A stretch of DNA of 64,000 nt, taken from assembly GCF_051020765.1 (NCBI RefSeq), contig NC_134934.1:4774001-4838000 (forward strand), read 5' to 3'. The notes beneath the pieces were generated by a model. The model had not been told where the DNA came from and searched no databases. It saw only the letters and a program-made list of their open reading frames with translations. Within the stretch, counting starts at the first letter, position 1. Each line of letters opens with the position of its first letter. Below, one piece after another: positions 36,728-49,400 of the stretch. The position numbers were made by a program, and so were the translations under genes. Origin of the DNA: Lasioglossum baleicum. Lineage: Eukaryota > Arthropoda > Insecta > Hymenoptera > Halictidae.

Positions 36728-38648
36728 AAAATATATTCGACTTGAAGTCGAGCAATTTTGCTTTGTGTAATACGTTACCGCAAGATAAATTCTGTATGAT
36801 ATTCGAGCGGGTATGTAGTATGTACACTACTGTGCAAAAGAAATAAGCACCCAGTATAATTATAAGACATATAATGACAAACAATATCTTTATGTAGAAA
36901 TTATATTGTACAATGATTGATTTATTGCATTTAAAGTATTGGAGTATTAGAGGAATCCTTTTTCAAAACTTACTGTGTTCTTATTTGATTTTTTACGCTT
37001 TTCTATTAAATATGGCGGGGTGCTTCTTTCTTTAGCACAGCAGTGTATATTTGTAGTTTTAATCGAGCGTTATTCGTTTCTATTGCAGATGGGAATAGTG
37101 GAAGGAAAAGGTGGTGGTGGTGGTGGTTGTGGTGGCGACTGTGGCGGCGGTGATGGTGGCGACAAAGGAGGGGAACAGGTAGGCACAGGAGCGTATTATA
37201 CGTCGGCATCGCGTGGCTGTGTTCGAACGGTGTCTCGGAAAGAGCGATCGCGTGAACAGCGAGGCGCAGCGGCGAGGAAGGAGGAGGACTGGAGGAATTT
37301 TCACGTTGGTTCAGTGAGCTGACGCACTTCGAACGACGCTCGTCGGTAACGGTGCGATCCGATCCGAGCCGAGCCGCAACGTCCAAAAATGGCGTTTCTC
37401 GCGTAGCTCGCCGCAACAACATCGTCGAACCGTGTGTCCTCTCGGTATCGTGCTAGCGGCCGTGAGACGAGACCAGTGGACTTCGTCCGACAGAGAATCG
37501 TCGCTGCGAACTGTGAATTACGAACTACGACCTGCGAACACCGTGCAGGGTCACTTCGTTCCCAAGAGGCTCGCCCAGCGGACAAACACCGACGTAAATA
37601 TCGCATCGCATGCCAGGCATCGTTGCATCCTCGAACATGCGCGAGTGAATGTACACTCTTGTCGCGAGCAAAAGCATTTTCAACCACTACGTGGTTCCGT
37701 GTGTACTTCGAACAATTGGTTTCCTAATCGCGCCCTTTCGACGAGGACTCCGATTGGCCGGTTCGTCGACGGATGACCAATCGACGCGACGCGAGGTCTC
37801 GCCAGAAGTCGACTCGCTACCTATTATTCCTCGAAAGATCAACGTTCTCGTACAAAGAGCTCTTCTCCGCAGCTAATTGATATCCAATTAGCTGCGTGCC
37901 GTTTGCCGTGTGCCGCGTACTTACCGCGTGCCATAGAATCGACCAAGTGCGAGAGCATCGCTGCCACCTCGTAGAAGCACTGTTTAAGAGTCGACCGGTC
38001 GATCGCGGAAAAAAATTTGAATAGAAGTGAAAGTGGCGGCGATAGAGCCGAATTTTCTGCGTGCGTACTCGCGCAGGCCGACACGTCTTCTCGTTTTCCC
38101 ACGAAAACCCCCGAAAGAGTTTCGCTTTTCATCAGGGTTCCTATAATTAGGCGAGTTCCCGCGGTTCTCGAACCAAGCGATTGCGTCGTGCTCGTTCGAT
38201 TTGCGTCGCAATCGCTTCGATCGCGATTCTGGAGAACACGTCTTTGTCTACGATTGCCGATGTCGGAAAATCCTTTCTGATTGAAAACTTTTTCTTTCGC
38301 ACTTATCTTTGCAGTATCCAAGTCAGATCTCGATCGTAGGAAATCGTTCGTCGCGAACTGTCTTTCCTCTCGATTCCTCTCGCTGGACAATTTTTACGCG
38401 CTTACGCAAGCTTCGCCGCTCGGACAAGGTTTTCAGGCGACAGTGATGTCATGTCATGGCATGGCATAGTATAGCATAGCATAGCCATGCGTAGCGTGGA
38501 CAAGTAACGCCTTCGACACGTGTGTGGCTGATGTCGCGGTAATGCATCGTTCGCGTCGAAGATGATCGAGTCGCGTCACGATCCCTTTTTTATCCGCTTC
38601 GCGATACTCGGAACCCACTTCTACGCTTACACTCGCTTATACCGGATT
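36728..38648. promoter_or_regulatory. CpG-dense block, candidate jbug 5' promoter region
   Basis: From about 37190 to 38580 the sequence is strikingly CpG-rich compared with flanking DNA, although several open frames on both strands look like composition effects. A (GGT)n tract lies at 37110-37140 and a perfect 11-bp-arm hairpin GCAGCTAATTG/CAATTAGCTGC at 37871-37896. It probably holds the promoter and untranslated first exons of the downstream filamin gene. Confidence 0.35.
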
Positions 38649-38956
38649 GTTTAGACCAGGGGTTGGCAAACTACGGCCCGTGGGCCAAATTTGGTCTACC
38701 CGGTCTACCGCCTGTTTTTAATCCGGCCCGCGAGGTTAATCAACACGAAAAACTAAATCACATTACGTAGAATAAAATAAAAAACATGTAGAAGTATCAC
38801 TTCCTAATAAACAAATTTTGAACCTGTTTTTTTTTGTTGCTCTGTGAACAAAATTACCCATGTAAATATCTTCGAGTTTGCTACTCGGCTCGCCGAGCCT
38901 AACAATTTTACGATCTAGCCCTTTCCAATAAAAGTTTGCCAACCCTTGGTTTAGAC
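38649..38956. mobile_element. hAT MITE with 8-bp target duplication
   Basis: The perfect direct repeat GTTTAGAC flanks a 292-bp element with inverted ends CAGGGGTTGGCAAACT and AGTTTGCCAACCCTTG. Eight-base duplications and this terminal sequence are typical of hAT elements. There is no transposase, so it depended on one encoded elsewhere. Confidence 0.92.
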
Positions 38957-40470
38957 AATAGACCGGATCGGAAAAGCATTTCTTTCCAAAATAGTTGTGG
39001 TTCGACGCCCTAACGACAGGATGATAATCCCAAAGTTGTGAGATGATGTCTTCAGGTTGCACATTGTGCCGAAAATTTGAAAATTTAGGGAAAATATCGA
39101 CATTTTGAAGAATATTAATATTAACTAATACTATAATCATAGTATGGCCAGTTTACGTATCTCACCATCAGAGACGAAAGCGAAAATGTTTAAATTCACC
39201 AATTGGGCTCGTTGTCTCCGAGGTAACTTCTTCGGTGTGGGGCTTTTTCGATTTTGAAAAAAATGTTTTTTCGATCTGATGTATTAGACAATGTAGACTC
39301 GAATCGAATCGAATCGTATCATCTGAATTTGTACAATTTAGAACTCGTACAGACACGGCGGTAACCGCGCATATTTGACCGCGCGGATCTTATTTATATT
39401 ATCGTCTTCGTATTCGTTCACATGTGCCCGCGCAATCCAACAATCCAAAACAAAAAATATTTACGACATTCGTATCCTCAACAAATTTCATTATTCCCGC
39501 AAAACAAAATGACCACCGGGTTCATACGCCTAATCTGCGAGATTCGATAGCACACATTGGGAATAAAGTCCATACGTTTTTCTACGAGATCATATACTTG
39601 CAACCTGTTAAAGTTTCAATGTTTTCCATCGTAATCTTGTAAGAACGTCTCGGCGACTATCGAAGTCGGTAGTACGGGAAAACAGCATTACAATATTTTG
39701 TCTCGTATCCAGAATACTTCATGACTATGATAAAAGCCGGCTAATTCGTAGGTGCGTTGTCTCGAGAATAGCGTGGACGAGTGAGATGCCTCGACGCGGT
39801 GGTGCGGTGTATCGTTTCTACGCTTTCTTGTTTCCTTTCTCTTGGCTGTAACTGTAAAATATTCAATGAATTCGAATGTAAAGGAGGCGGACGCGCATCT
39901 CGCATCGCGCATCACGGCGATTTTTAAGAACGCGAAACCTAAAACGCAGCCGAGCGAACGCGGCTGTAACAACAGGTGTCCGCTGCAGACACTTTCACCG
40001 CGTGAAATTTTTAGCCGACTAATCTTCCCGCGTGACGAGAGTATCGCGATTAGCCGGACGAATCGGCTTCGCGCGGAGAAAATCGTGCGCAGTTTCGAAG
40101 CTTCCGGGATGATCGATCGAGATCGGTATACATATGTAACTGCAGCGACTGTGGATCGCTTCTCCTCCCACCTTTTTGTCGCGTCTCGTCGGGATTATTT
40201 GACCCCGTGGCTCGTGCCCAATTGTCTTGGCAATTACTGATTATTCGTTTCACGCGTCATGCTCCAACGATGGTCGATTCTCATTTCTCGCATCTTATTA
40301 CGCGTTGAATCCTTATTTTCGCGGTTTTCATTTCCGAATTACATACGGAAAATTAGGATCTTTATGCAATGCGAGTACACACGGCGTAGAATTTGTTTTG
40401 TCGCATTGAAGCACCCTCCTTCATAGCTGTGCGAACGAATACCGGAACTTATCGTGAAATTCTGTAATGA
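38957..40470. other. Intergenic / jbug 5' leader
   Basis: No protein gene seen. CACCCTCCTTCATAG at 40412-40426 could be the acceptor joining an upstream leader exon to the coding exon that starts at 40471. Confidence 0.35.
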
Positions 40471-43400
40471 ATGATAAGGGAAACAGAGAACCCGAAGACG
40501 CGACGAAAAATGGAACCGACGGAGCAATTACGACCGGAGCAGCTGGTGGGCTTGGTGGCGCGGTCCGCGGAGGGCACTGCGGCGAAAGGGATGCCGATCA
40601 AAGGGCACGAGGACCTCTGGGTGGAGATTCAGGCGAACACGTTCAGGAACTGGGTGAACGAGCACCTGAAGCACGCGGCCGACGCCGCCGACGGACCGGT
40701 GATCGATCTCGCGGAAGATTTCCGGGACGGCACGCGGCTCTGCGCTCTCGTTGAGGTATTAACCAAACGCCGGCTGCCCAGATGGAACCCTAGGCCCGCG
40801 AATCAGCATCATCACCTGGAGAACGTGTCGACGGCGCTACAGGCCATCGAAGCTGACGGCGTGAAGCTCGTGAATATCGGTGAGTGGACGATCTCGTTGA
40901 TCTTGTTTCTCCCACGTTTTCTTCCCGCTTTCAGGCCGTTTTCTAGCTGGCCAACTACGATTCATCGCATCTCCTACAGCAAACGGTTTATTCCTCCTAG
41001 GCAGGTGTACATAATTACTCAGGCTATTCTTCGAATGACTTCACCAACCATCGGTCGTTACGTCGTCGCCGTTGTTTCGCAATTTTGTCCGTAACGCCTT
41101 CATAGATAATCAAGTGCCACAGATAACCCACATGCAAACCGTTTTGTTTAGTTTAGTTTAGCGGGGCGCGAATGATAGAAAGAATAGCTAGCCGGCAGTG
41201 TCCGCGCGAACAACGAGAAGAAGGCGAGATGCATACGTTGTTACAGTAGTCAAACGAACGAGTTTATCATAGTTCTTTCTGTAGGATCGGTGGAAAAAAG
41301 AGAGCCCCTTAGTGAATGGAGCGTGGGTTGAGATGCCTGGACGACGTTCCATTTGAATTAGTCGACTCGTTACAAACGATGTTACGCAAAAGATAGTTTT
41401 TGGTGGTGCTTGTTCCTCGATCGTCGAAAAGCAACCGAATCGAGGCATGGATCGACCTCGTGGTCTGACTCATGCCGCCGGTTACTACTTGGAACGCGAT
41501 ACCGTATCAGAGTAAATAGTTGGTTGTGAATCGACGGGGCATATCGACGAGCTGCATCGTGTTGCATCGCGTTGCAATCTCGGTGCATCGCATCGCGCGA
41601 ACGAGCGTTCGCTCGTAACGAGCAAACTGTAATAACGTCTGTCTGGAACGCAACGCACCGGTTACGCGTCAACATCGAAAATATATGTATAGCTGTTACG
41701 TCACGGATCGCAAATCGGACTTCGAGGTCGTTGCCTTTCTTGCGCTCTATCGGCGCCTACGAGACTGCCCGAGTCCCATTATGCGATTACGCTCGTGCAA
41801 CGCGCTGTCGACTAAATAAATTCTCGGCGAACGAGCGAGCGGCAACGCGATGCATCCTCGATAAACCGCGTTTCGAGCGCATCCAGCCGCGCCGCGCCGA
41901 TGCGAACCGCGATGCGAATCGTATACTACGAACCGCGACGAAAAATCCTACGGGATTATCGACAATCCCTTCGGAAAAACGACAGTTCCATTGATTCTTT
42001 TCTTTTTCTTTGACGCTTCGTCCTTGTTTGCAGGCAACGTGGACATCGTCAATGGAAATTTGAAACTTATCCTCGGCTTGATATGGTCGCTGATCGTTAG
42101 GTACCAAATAGGCAAGTCCAAGTTCCCTCCAAGGAAACTCATGCTCGCATGGCTCAAGGTCAGTACACGTAATTGCACCGTCGACCTTGCCGCATCGCGT
42201 TCGTGCTCGCACGGGCACAAGCAGGTCCGCACGTTTGCGACCACCTTCGCGATCCCGATCTGGAAATACACACATGTATACGTGTACATGTAACGAAATC
42301 TCCGCGGGAAGCCTCGCGATTCGCCGATTCCCCGATTCATCGATTCCTTTTTCAGGCCGTTCTACCAGAGTGTAGAGTGAACAATTTTACGACGGATTGG
42401 AACTCCGGCGTGTACCTGAGCGCGTTGCTCGATTATTGCCAGCCGGGTCTCCTCCCTCACTGGCGTCAGCTGGACCATGTCGACAGGTACATACGAAAGA
42501 TGCGATAATACAGGGTCTTTGAATAAGAGCGATAGAACTTTGAATTGAAATAAAACGAAAAATACGAGTGAATACGACGAACCCAATTTTCGATGACGAA
42601 TTATGTTTGCTTTAAGATCATTCACAGTTTGTGGTTTATTGGGATAAACAAGAGACTTAACATGGCCCCACAAGAAAAAGTCTAATGGCGTCAAGTCGCA
42701 AGATCTTGGAGGCCAATTGAATTTCGATTTGAATAAAGCAATAAATTTTAATAATTTCAACGCGTTGAACAACTGAGTATCTATCCACGATGACTTGCCG
42801 AGCATTACTGAGTACAAATAACATGTGACACTAGCAATTGAATAACGAACATGGCGACTGTGACAATTGAAAGATCTATCGCTCTTACTGGAAAACCCTT
42901 TATGTACCTACATACATAAGCACCCTCTTCGAAACAGGATACGGTACACATGTACAGGAGACTTTTTCTGATCGCAGCGTGTACAATTGCCGAAAAGCTA
43001 TGGAGATCGCGAAACGCGATTTCGATATACCGATGGTACTCGAACCAGAGTACCTTGCGTCTCCATATTTGGACGAACTATCGGGAATGACCTACTTATC
43101 GTACTTCATGAAGGAAGGCTCGCCCGGTTTTCATGCCACGTTACGGTGGGTCAATTCTCAATCGCCTCGTCACACCGTGCAGAATTTCACGGTGAGCCTG
43201 TACGCACTACGCGCGATCGCGATCGCTTCGATCGTTATCCTTGATGTAGCGCTCTGATAATAAAACGAGACCAAATCGATCTTATTGCAGACTGATTGGA
43301 ACGATGGCCGAGTCCTCTGCGGCGTTGTGAGAAATTTGGGCGGACCGGCTCCGGCTTACGAGAAAATCGACCCTGACCCTGCCGCGTGGGAGCACAACAT

Positions 43401-46400
43401 TCAAATGGGTAACGTAGCATCTGAAATGAAAATATCGAGGACCATCTTCGACCGCGTCGAGACTGAATGAAATCTTAACGCATTACCGACCCGTGATTAT
43501 TGCATAATTTTGAAAAATATATGGTACATGTCTAAACACTTTTTAATGGAACGTTCAGCAGCAACAGCAATGTTCACTGTGAACTAACAAGTCACCCTCA
43601 ATAACGTCATCTAATAGTTTCATTTAAGATTGCAATGTGAAAGAAAATTTCTATGCTTTCTTCTGGTACAGCACAATTATTGAAAATCCTAATACCGATA
43701 GGTAAAGTGTTAAATGGAAAATGCAATGTTTCGAGTTTTCATTGAACGACGTGACGCAAGATTAAACCTTGTGTAGTCAACCAGGTACCCGTTTACTATC
43801 TTCATTCCAGCAATTTGTTAATGTTTCTCTAAAAAATACTACAAAATTTTTCTGAATGTCCATTCTTTACTCGCTAATATATTAATGTATAGTCTTATAA
43901 TGAGAATTTGTGCAAACGTGTTAAATACAGAAAGGTTTTAAACAATCTATACATTTTGGTTGACTACATAAGAGTTACAGACATGTGCTCGACCTCGACG
44001 CCAATACACCTCGTGCTTCGATCACAAATGACATAACGCTGGCTTCGTATTTTCCCGAAGGTATCGACGGAGGCAAGAAACTAGGCGTGGAGCCGATTCT
44101 CAAGGCGAGAGACATGGCAGACCAGAACGTGGAACATTTAGGTGTGATGGCGTACGCGGCATACTTTCAATGGGTGAAGCCTCGCCCTCAGGCCAGCAAA
44201 CAAATACTCGTCCACGTGGATAGCACTTCCGCTAGAGTGCAACAACCGGTTAGTCGGATGATTGTTCTCCCTTCAAAGATTTGCCCACGAGAGCGTTTCG
44301 GGCGCGAACCGTGCCCTTTTTCGCGAAACGTTTCACCATCTAGCGAGCGTGGAGCCTTCTTCGCTTCGCTTCGTGGCGAAACCCAGTGAAATTCACCGAC
44401 CTGTTCGCTCTCTCGCGCTCTCTCGCGTTCCGATTCGTCGGCTGGAATTTTTAATGTTCTTGACACCGCGAAAGAGAGCAGACAGTTGCTTGCAAATATA
44501 ATTAGCGATACAATTTGCTCACGATTGTTCCGATTTGCAGGCGCATTTCAAGCTGGATTTGCTTACCAAAGAAGCGAACACGAGGGATGTGCGCGGCGAA
44601 GTAATCGGTCCAAGTGGACGAATCGAGTGCAGGCTCGCGTGGAACGGGATCCACGGGAAGGGAACGTTCGTCCCAACGGAAATTGGAATGCACAAGGTTC
44701 GACAGGACGTCGTCCGCTGTCCGCTGTCCGCTGTCCGCTGTCCGCTGTCCGCTATTCGCGTTCTCTATCGTTGCGTCTCGTGTTTCAGCTGATGGTGTAC
44801 AACGACGGCGAGCTGGTCGACGGATGCCCCTATTACTTTCGAGTTTTACCTTCCCTGACTAAAATCAAAGCATCCGGCATGGACCCCTGCGCCATAGGAT
44901 CCATCGTCGAAGTTCTAGTCAACAGTTATGGTAAAGAAAGACGAACGCGAATTGTTAGGTCCGCTACACACATCCGTTTTTCTAACGTGCGGCGACCGTG
45001 CGGCAGAATAACGGACGGTATCATCATCGACTGATATGCGATAATGTACTGACGATCGTATATGCGGTTTTTACGACGTGCGGCGCCGCAACTACGGTTC
45101 AAACAAATCTGCAGCGCCTAATTGAATACATAGTACAATTTCAGATCACAATTCCAGTACCGCACGGTCGCCGCACGTTAGAAAAACGAATCTGTGTAGC
45201 GGGCCGCTGTACAGCGCGACAATCGCCCCTGTACGTCGAAGCGTATGCTGTAACGATCCGATTTTTCAGGAACTAGTCATGACGGCATCGACGTGACCGC
45301 GTGGTCGCCGACCGGCAGATCCCTGCCGTGTCCAGTGAAAGAGAACGACGGTGTGCACACCGCGACCTTTCAACCGGACGAGACAGGAGAGTGGAGCATC
45401 GCGATAACTCACAAAGGAAATCATATTCAAGGCGGACCCTTCACCTGCTTCGTGTTCGATCCGAACGGCATAAAGGTGCGTCGCGTCGATTGCCTCTTTG
45501 TCTTTCCGCGGTTCTAGAATATTTCAATTAGATGAATAGTTAGACGGCTATAGATAGATTATAGAGACCGCAACTTTTGGACGTGTACTACAATACAGGT
45601 GTACACGTGGTACGTGAACCGTGTAGTACGAATTTCAAAATCCGCGAATTTCGATCGAAAAACAATAACGCATCAGTTGTCGGACTCGAACGTGCCGAAC
45701 GGAATCGTATTCGCAGATCCGTGTACACGGATCCTTAAATTCGTACTACACGGTTCACGTACCACGTATATTTATATACACGTGAAATAGAGATCTCTAA
45801 ATTAGATTCTGATCGTACGGTATTTTGTCAGCTAATCGACACGGAGGGCGCCATTCCCGGGCAACCATTCTCGTTCATCGTGGACGCGACGGGAACCGGC
45901 GGGCTCGGCGACGTGATTGTGGACCTAGTTCACGACAAGCAGTCCGTGCCGTTCAGGATGGAGGATTACGGCCACATGAGGTACCAAGTGTCCTTCGTCC
46001 CGTCTGATTCCGGGAAATACAGAGTGTACGTGTACTTCAACGGCTCGGATGTCCGAGGCTCTCCGTTCTCTATCCGAGTGGGAACGCAGAGAGGATCGAG
46101 GAGGTCGAAGGAGTCAACATCCAGCCTGGAAAGATCGAAACTGTCCTCTCTGGAAAGACGGATGAACGGTTTGAACGTATCAATCGGAGCCGACCGGACA
46201 AGTCCTGTTCAGAGGCCGTACTACAAGTCCCCCAGCCCTACTCAACACGTCGTCCGCGATTACTCTCCTCTTCAGCAGACCAGTTCGACCTACAAGACCA
46301 CAACCACAAGCAACTACTCGATGGAGAATTCGAGCTCGACGTACCATCAAGCGTCCACGTCGTTCGATCGCACTCGGTCACCGAGTCAGAATCTGAGTCA

Positions 46401-49400
46401 GAGTCAGAACCAGAATCAGAGTCAAAGTCAGAGTCCGAGTCAGAGTTACAGTCTCGGCTCGGCCTCGAGGAACCTTCACAGTCCTTCTACTATCAAGGAG
46501 ACGAAGGAGATTTACTCGAGCAGTGTCTATAGCCAGTCCAGATCCCCCACTGTGCAGAGCCCTACCCCTCTGAAGGAATCGAAGGACGCGATGTACTCGC
46601 CGAACAGTACGGTGAACAGATCTCGTTCTCCGAATCCGAGTCCGACGGTCCTAACCCACGGATCGAGGTATTCTCCGTTGATCAAGGAATCCCGAGACAT
46701 CTACAATTCCGGGTCTTTGAAGAGGACCAGCAGGTCGCCGAATCGTAGTCCCATGGCGTTCCGCAGCGCGACGCAGAGTCCGGTCAACAGAAGTTTCAGT
46801 CCGAGGAGCAACGACAGAGACAACGGATTCGGCAGGAGGAGCTCCACAGAGAACAACGGAGCGATCGACACGAGCAGCAACGTTAGAGTATCGTCAATGG
46901 TCGGCGGAACTTCTCGACGCGATTCGTGGGACGCCATCGAGAAGACGAAATCGTTGTTGTCCTACGGCAGCTTGGAGTCCCTCGCGAACCTTGCCAACAG
47001 CACGCCCGAAACCACCGCGGCGAACAACCATAGCTACTTGAACAACAACTACAAAAATACTCAGAGTCGAAATACCTCCTCGTCGCACGCACACACCGCC
47101 AGCTTCTCGAACATCGCGTCGACACAGAAGTACAGCAACGAGAATCAGAACTCGCGGACACAGACCCAGACTCACGGTATTTTGAAGAACAAGAACAACA
47201 ATCATTACAAAAGCATAGATACTACCGACGGCGTGCATGACCGCTACAATACGATAAACAACGGAGTATCCGGATACGGGAGCGCGCAGAGCAAAATCTC
47301 CGCCCTTGTCACCGGAAGCGCCCTCGACATGCTTCCAATCCACAGACCGACCACTTTTACCATCGACCCGAGCATCGACCCGAACAACGTTATGGTCAGC
47401 GTTTCCGGTATGTTTGTTCGTTTCGTTCTTCGGCGAATCGAAATCTTTAACCTGTTGCGCCACGATTACATCGCCGCGACGTTTAGAATTTCTTAGAGGA
47501 AAAACGAAAGCAGGCCAAGCACGTAGTGCTTTTGAGGATCATGAATCGATTTTATCTCGGTAAGGTCGGTTGTCAAATCGAGTTGTAAAAATCGAATTTT
47601 CTTGTTGATTGACAATGTTGTCGCTCCATAGGTAGGTACTTAATTTTATACGTGCACATGTCGAAGGATCGCGTGACAGTTAGTTATCGACGTGGGCGAG
47701 ATCGAGCGCACCTTTGCGAATATCGAGTACTCCCAACTACAGTTTAATCCGACAACGTCCTACAACGAATTCCAGGTCCAAGCGGAAAGATAATTCCCAT
47801 ACAAAAGTCGACTCTCCGTGGCTTGACGTACGCTGTGACGGCCGAGGATGTTGGCGAGCACACGATTCAGGTATTAGTCAACGGCCAGCACGTTCAGGGA
47901 TCTCCGTTCAGGTTGGTATCGACTAGACCCGAAGCTACGCTCGACGATCCAGATCGAGCACAGTTTTGCATGATTGCAGATCGCAAGCGTACAACGCGCG
48001 AGCTATCCAAATTGGAAACATCCCGAACGGCGCCGTGAATCAGCCCGTGGAATTTGAGAGTAAGTATTTAACAGAAGCTATCCGGCGAACGAGCCAGCCG
48101 ATCAGATTCTAACGTAGCGTCGACGTTGCGTTACAGTCGACGGTTCCAGGGCTGGATCCGGAAACTTGGAGATCCTCGTAAACGGTGGCCACGTGACGAG
48201 TTTCGTCAGAGCGTTGGGCAGCCAACGATTCCTGGCGTCGTTCGTGCCCCACGAGGCTGTTGTACACCTGGTCGAGATGACGTTCAACGGCGAAGTCGTC
48301 CCCGGTAAGTCTTTATTTTTCCTGATATACAGGGTGGGCCGGAAATCGTAGTACAACTGGCTGGAGGATGATTCTACATGTAAAAATAAATCGGAAAAAA
48401 AGGGAACAACATTTTTTCGTTTGGCAGCTCGTTTTCGAGAAAATCGAGTTTAAAAGTCGGACGATTCCTATGCATGGCATGTGTATTCGCTGCATTTTAA
48501 AACTCGATTTTCTCGAAAATGAAGCTTCGGATAAAAAAATGTTATACTGCCGGACTGTACTACGATTTCCGGCCCACCCCATATTTACGATCGATGAGCG
48601 TCGTTCGCATTTGGTTCTCGAAGGAGAACTCGAGAGACTTGCGTCGTGCAAAATCGTACGCTAATATCGCCGAACGCTAATATCGCCGCTCGCTATATGC
48701 GCGTTCGACGACTTCCCATTCAAGTCGAAACAGTGTATCATTATCGGCTAAATTTTCCGGTGAAAGTTATCCGCTTGTTTCCGTCGATTAAGATGGTTGC
48801 GCACGATACCGCGCCGCTTTGAACAATTTATCGTGCCCATTGGTACGTCAAATTTCCGTGCACTCTTCTCCTTGTGCTTCTTGATGTTCTTCTTCTTCCA
48901 ACAACGATATTTTCTAATGTTTAAAAAAATAAAATGTTTAGACAAACTGATCGCACGAGGTTCCAGAGATCTCGTACGTATGTATTTCGTACGGTCGGTC
49001 TTTGTGTGAGATTCGTTGAAAAACTGCACTCGTTCCTCGGTGCATACACCTAGAATATCACGGCGTAGCCAAGGCACAATGCGTCTTCGAGTCAACAGGT
49101 CATTGGTCGGGTCGTTGACTTGCGATTTCACGCATCCACGTGATGTTCCACTGACACATATACGACGTCATCGTTTTCTTCGCGTTCCTGAATTTTTTCC
49201 TTTCGTTTACCTAACGAACCACGCGGGGACACGCCGCTATACTAATTCTTCCATCGCGTATTTTTCCGGTGCAACATATCGAATAGATTGCTCGAAGAAT
49301 TGCTACCTTTCACCCGAAGGACGTGTTGTGTTGCTCTTTCCCTTCTTTTCGCGTCAACGATGGAATTTCCCAGCGCAGATGGGATTGACCGTGCGCAGAG

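Noticed and set aside
37006..37422. His-rich minus-strand frame and Gly-rich plus-strand frame
   Set aside because: Both come from the (GGT)n tract and CpG-rich composition; no homologue or splice structure.
41188..42275. Several 90-160-residue frames on both strands in jbug intron 1
   Set aside because: CpG-rich intronic sequence is depleted of stops; residues are Arg/Ser/Ala-rich without domains.
46883..47463. 189-residue antisense frame opposite jbug exon 10
   Set aside because: Antisense shadow of the Ser-rich linker.
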